This document shows positions 5,922-6,289 of a DNA stretch of 6,289 nucleotides, piece after piece (position 1 is the stretch's first letter; the number at the start of each line of letters is the position of its first letter). The stretch is from Verrucomicrobiota bacterium (GTDB lineage: Bacteria > Verrucomicrobiota > Verrucomicrobiae > Chthoniobacterales > UBA10450): contig QHOZ01000163.1 in NCBI GenBank assembly GCA_003219495.1, positions 1 through 6,289 of the forward strand, given 5' to 3'. The notes under the pieces are model-generated. The model had not been told where the DNA came from and did not search any database. It saw nothing but the letters and a program-made list of their open reading frames with translations. A program made the translations under genes and the position numbers.

Positions 5922-5930
5922 TGCTATCAA
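5922..5930 (+). promoter_or_regulatory. Candidate extended -10 promoter for the 115-residue Cys-rich protein
   Basis: TGCTATCAA resembles an extended -10 (four of six in the hexamer). TTCGAC at 5901-5906, 18 bases upstream of it, is a weak -35 candidate. Initiation near 5937 would be two bases before the ATG at 5939. It is weaker than the opposite-strand candidate. Confidence 0.25.
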
Positions 5931-5938
5931 TTTTTTTA

Positions 5939-6286
5939 ATGCTAAACAGGGTTGGCATTTCGCTTCTGGCGATCGCGGCACTGCTTGCGGCGCCGATTCA
6001 GGTGAACGCGCGCACGTGCATCGTTTCGGACGCGCCGATCCAAAAAGCGTGCAAGCCCGGTTGTTGCGCGAACAAGAGCTGTTGCGCCAGCTCGCAGAAG
6101 AAACCGGCTTCATCGCCGCTCGCGAAAAGCAGTTCCGCGACTGAGTTCAATGCCACCTACGTTGCGATCGCTAGCGCAAACGCTCCCCGCTGCCTTTCGT
6201 TAGATCGACAATTTTCTTTTTCGCGTGCGGTCTCGTGCGCAATTGCTCAACCGCAGCTCGCGGTTCTCTGCACGTTTCTCATCTGA
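5939..6286 (+). CDS. Exported 115-residue Cys-rich protein (CC-x2-K-x-CC motif)
   Basis: The product is 115 residues and starts with a classical signal peptide (MLNRVGISLLAIAALLAAPI, cleavage probably after VNA at residue 24). The mature N-terminal part has Cys27, Cys38 and the paired motif CCANKSCC (Cys42/43 and 48/49), followed by a Ser/Lys/Ala-rich stretch and a less ordered C-terminus with single Cys85, 100 and 111. The paired motif matches that of the 41-residue peptide at 5316-5441. A GTG at 5921 in the same frame, after GGCGGAAAGC, is an alternative start, but it would place six mostly hydrophobic residues ahead of the basic n-region, so ATG 5939 is preferred. The gene ends three bases before the window edge, so its downstream partners are unseen. 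Exported metal binding is inference; no family is recognised. Confidence 0.7.
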   Translation: MLNRVGISLLAIAALLAAPIQVNARTCIVSDAPIQKACKPGCCANKSCCASSQKKPASSPLAKSSSATEFNATYVAIASANAPRCLSLDRQFSFSRAVSCAIAQPQLAVLCTFLI

Positions 6287-6289
6287 TCC

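Noticed and set aside
5921..6286. GTG start at 5921 for the 115-residue Cys-rich protein
   Set aside because: It adds six mostly hydrophobic residues before the basic n-region of the signal peptide and falls inside the candidate -10 element; kept only as an alternative.
1..6289. CRISPR array, tRNA, rRNA, insertion sequence or phage attachment site
   Set aside because: No regularly spaced direct repeats, cloverleaf, transposase motif or long terminal inverted repeats were seen on reading the window.

Overview
This window looks like chromosomal DNA from a moderately GC-rich, free-living aerobic bacterium. My best guess is a soil-type Verrucomicrobiota, with Acidobacteriota as the alternative. 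The reasons are the sdhC-sdhA-sdhB order with an actinobacterial-style membrane anchor, an unnamed helical protein fused to the sdh operon, sparse Shine-Dalgarno sites, and several small exported Cys-rich proteins. The assignment is inferred from gene style only; there is no rRNA or other marker gene in the window.

Positions 1-3490 (+ strand) are a tight operon for succinate dehydrogenase (complex II / succinate:quinone oxidoreductase). It holds the C-terminal part of the membrane anchor SdhC (cut by the left edge), the flavoprotein SdhA, the iron-sulfur protein SdhB (ATGA overlap with sdhA), and an unnamed 166-residue TPR-like protein that starts one base after the sdhB stop. Electrons would pass from succinate through FAD in SdhA and the three Fe-S clusters of SdhB to quinone at the anchor.

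Positions 3491-4669 (+) hold an intergenic stretch with two hairpins, then pdxJ (pyridoxine 5'-phosphate synthase) and acpS (holo-ACP synthase) with an ATGA overlap. The pdxJ-acpS pair is a widely conserved neighbourhood. Here pdxJ is broken: about 25 conserved codons are missing around 3766 and the frame shifts, consistent with a deletion of about 73 nt. It is either a real pseudogene or an assembly error.

Positions 4674-5854 (- strand) hold three genes read leftward: a 114-residue exported Cys protein (5854-5510), a 41-residue exported peptide with three Cys-Cys pairs (5441-5316), and a membrane-anchored TPR protein (5258-4674) that converges on acpS with only four bases between the stops. 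A strong intrinsic terminator follows each of the first two genes. The second one sits directly in front of the TPR start codon.

Positions 5855-5938 are a short divergent promoter region, followed on the + strand by a 115-residue exported Cys-rich protein (5939-6286). This protein shares a CC-x2-K-x-CC motif with the 41-residue peptide. The three small Cys-rich exported proteins are the least explained part of the window. A role in metal binding is an inference from cysteine content only.
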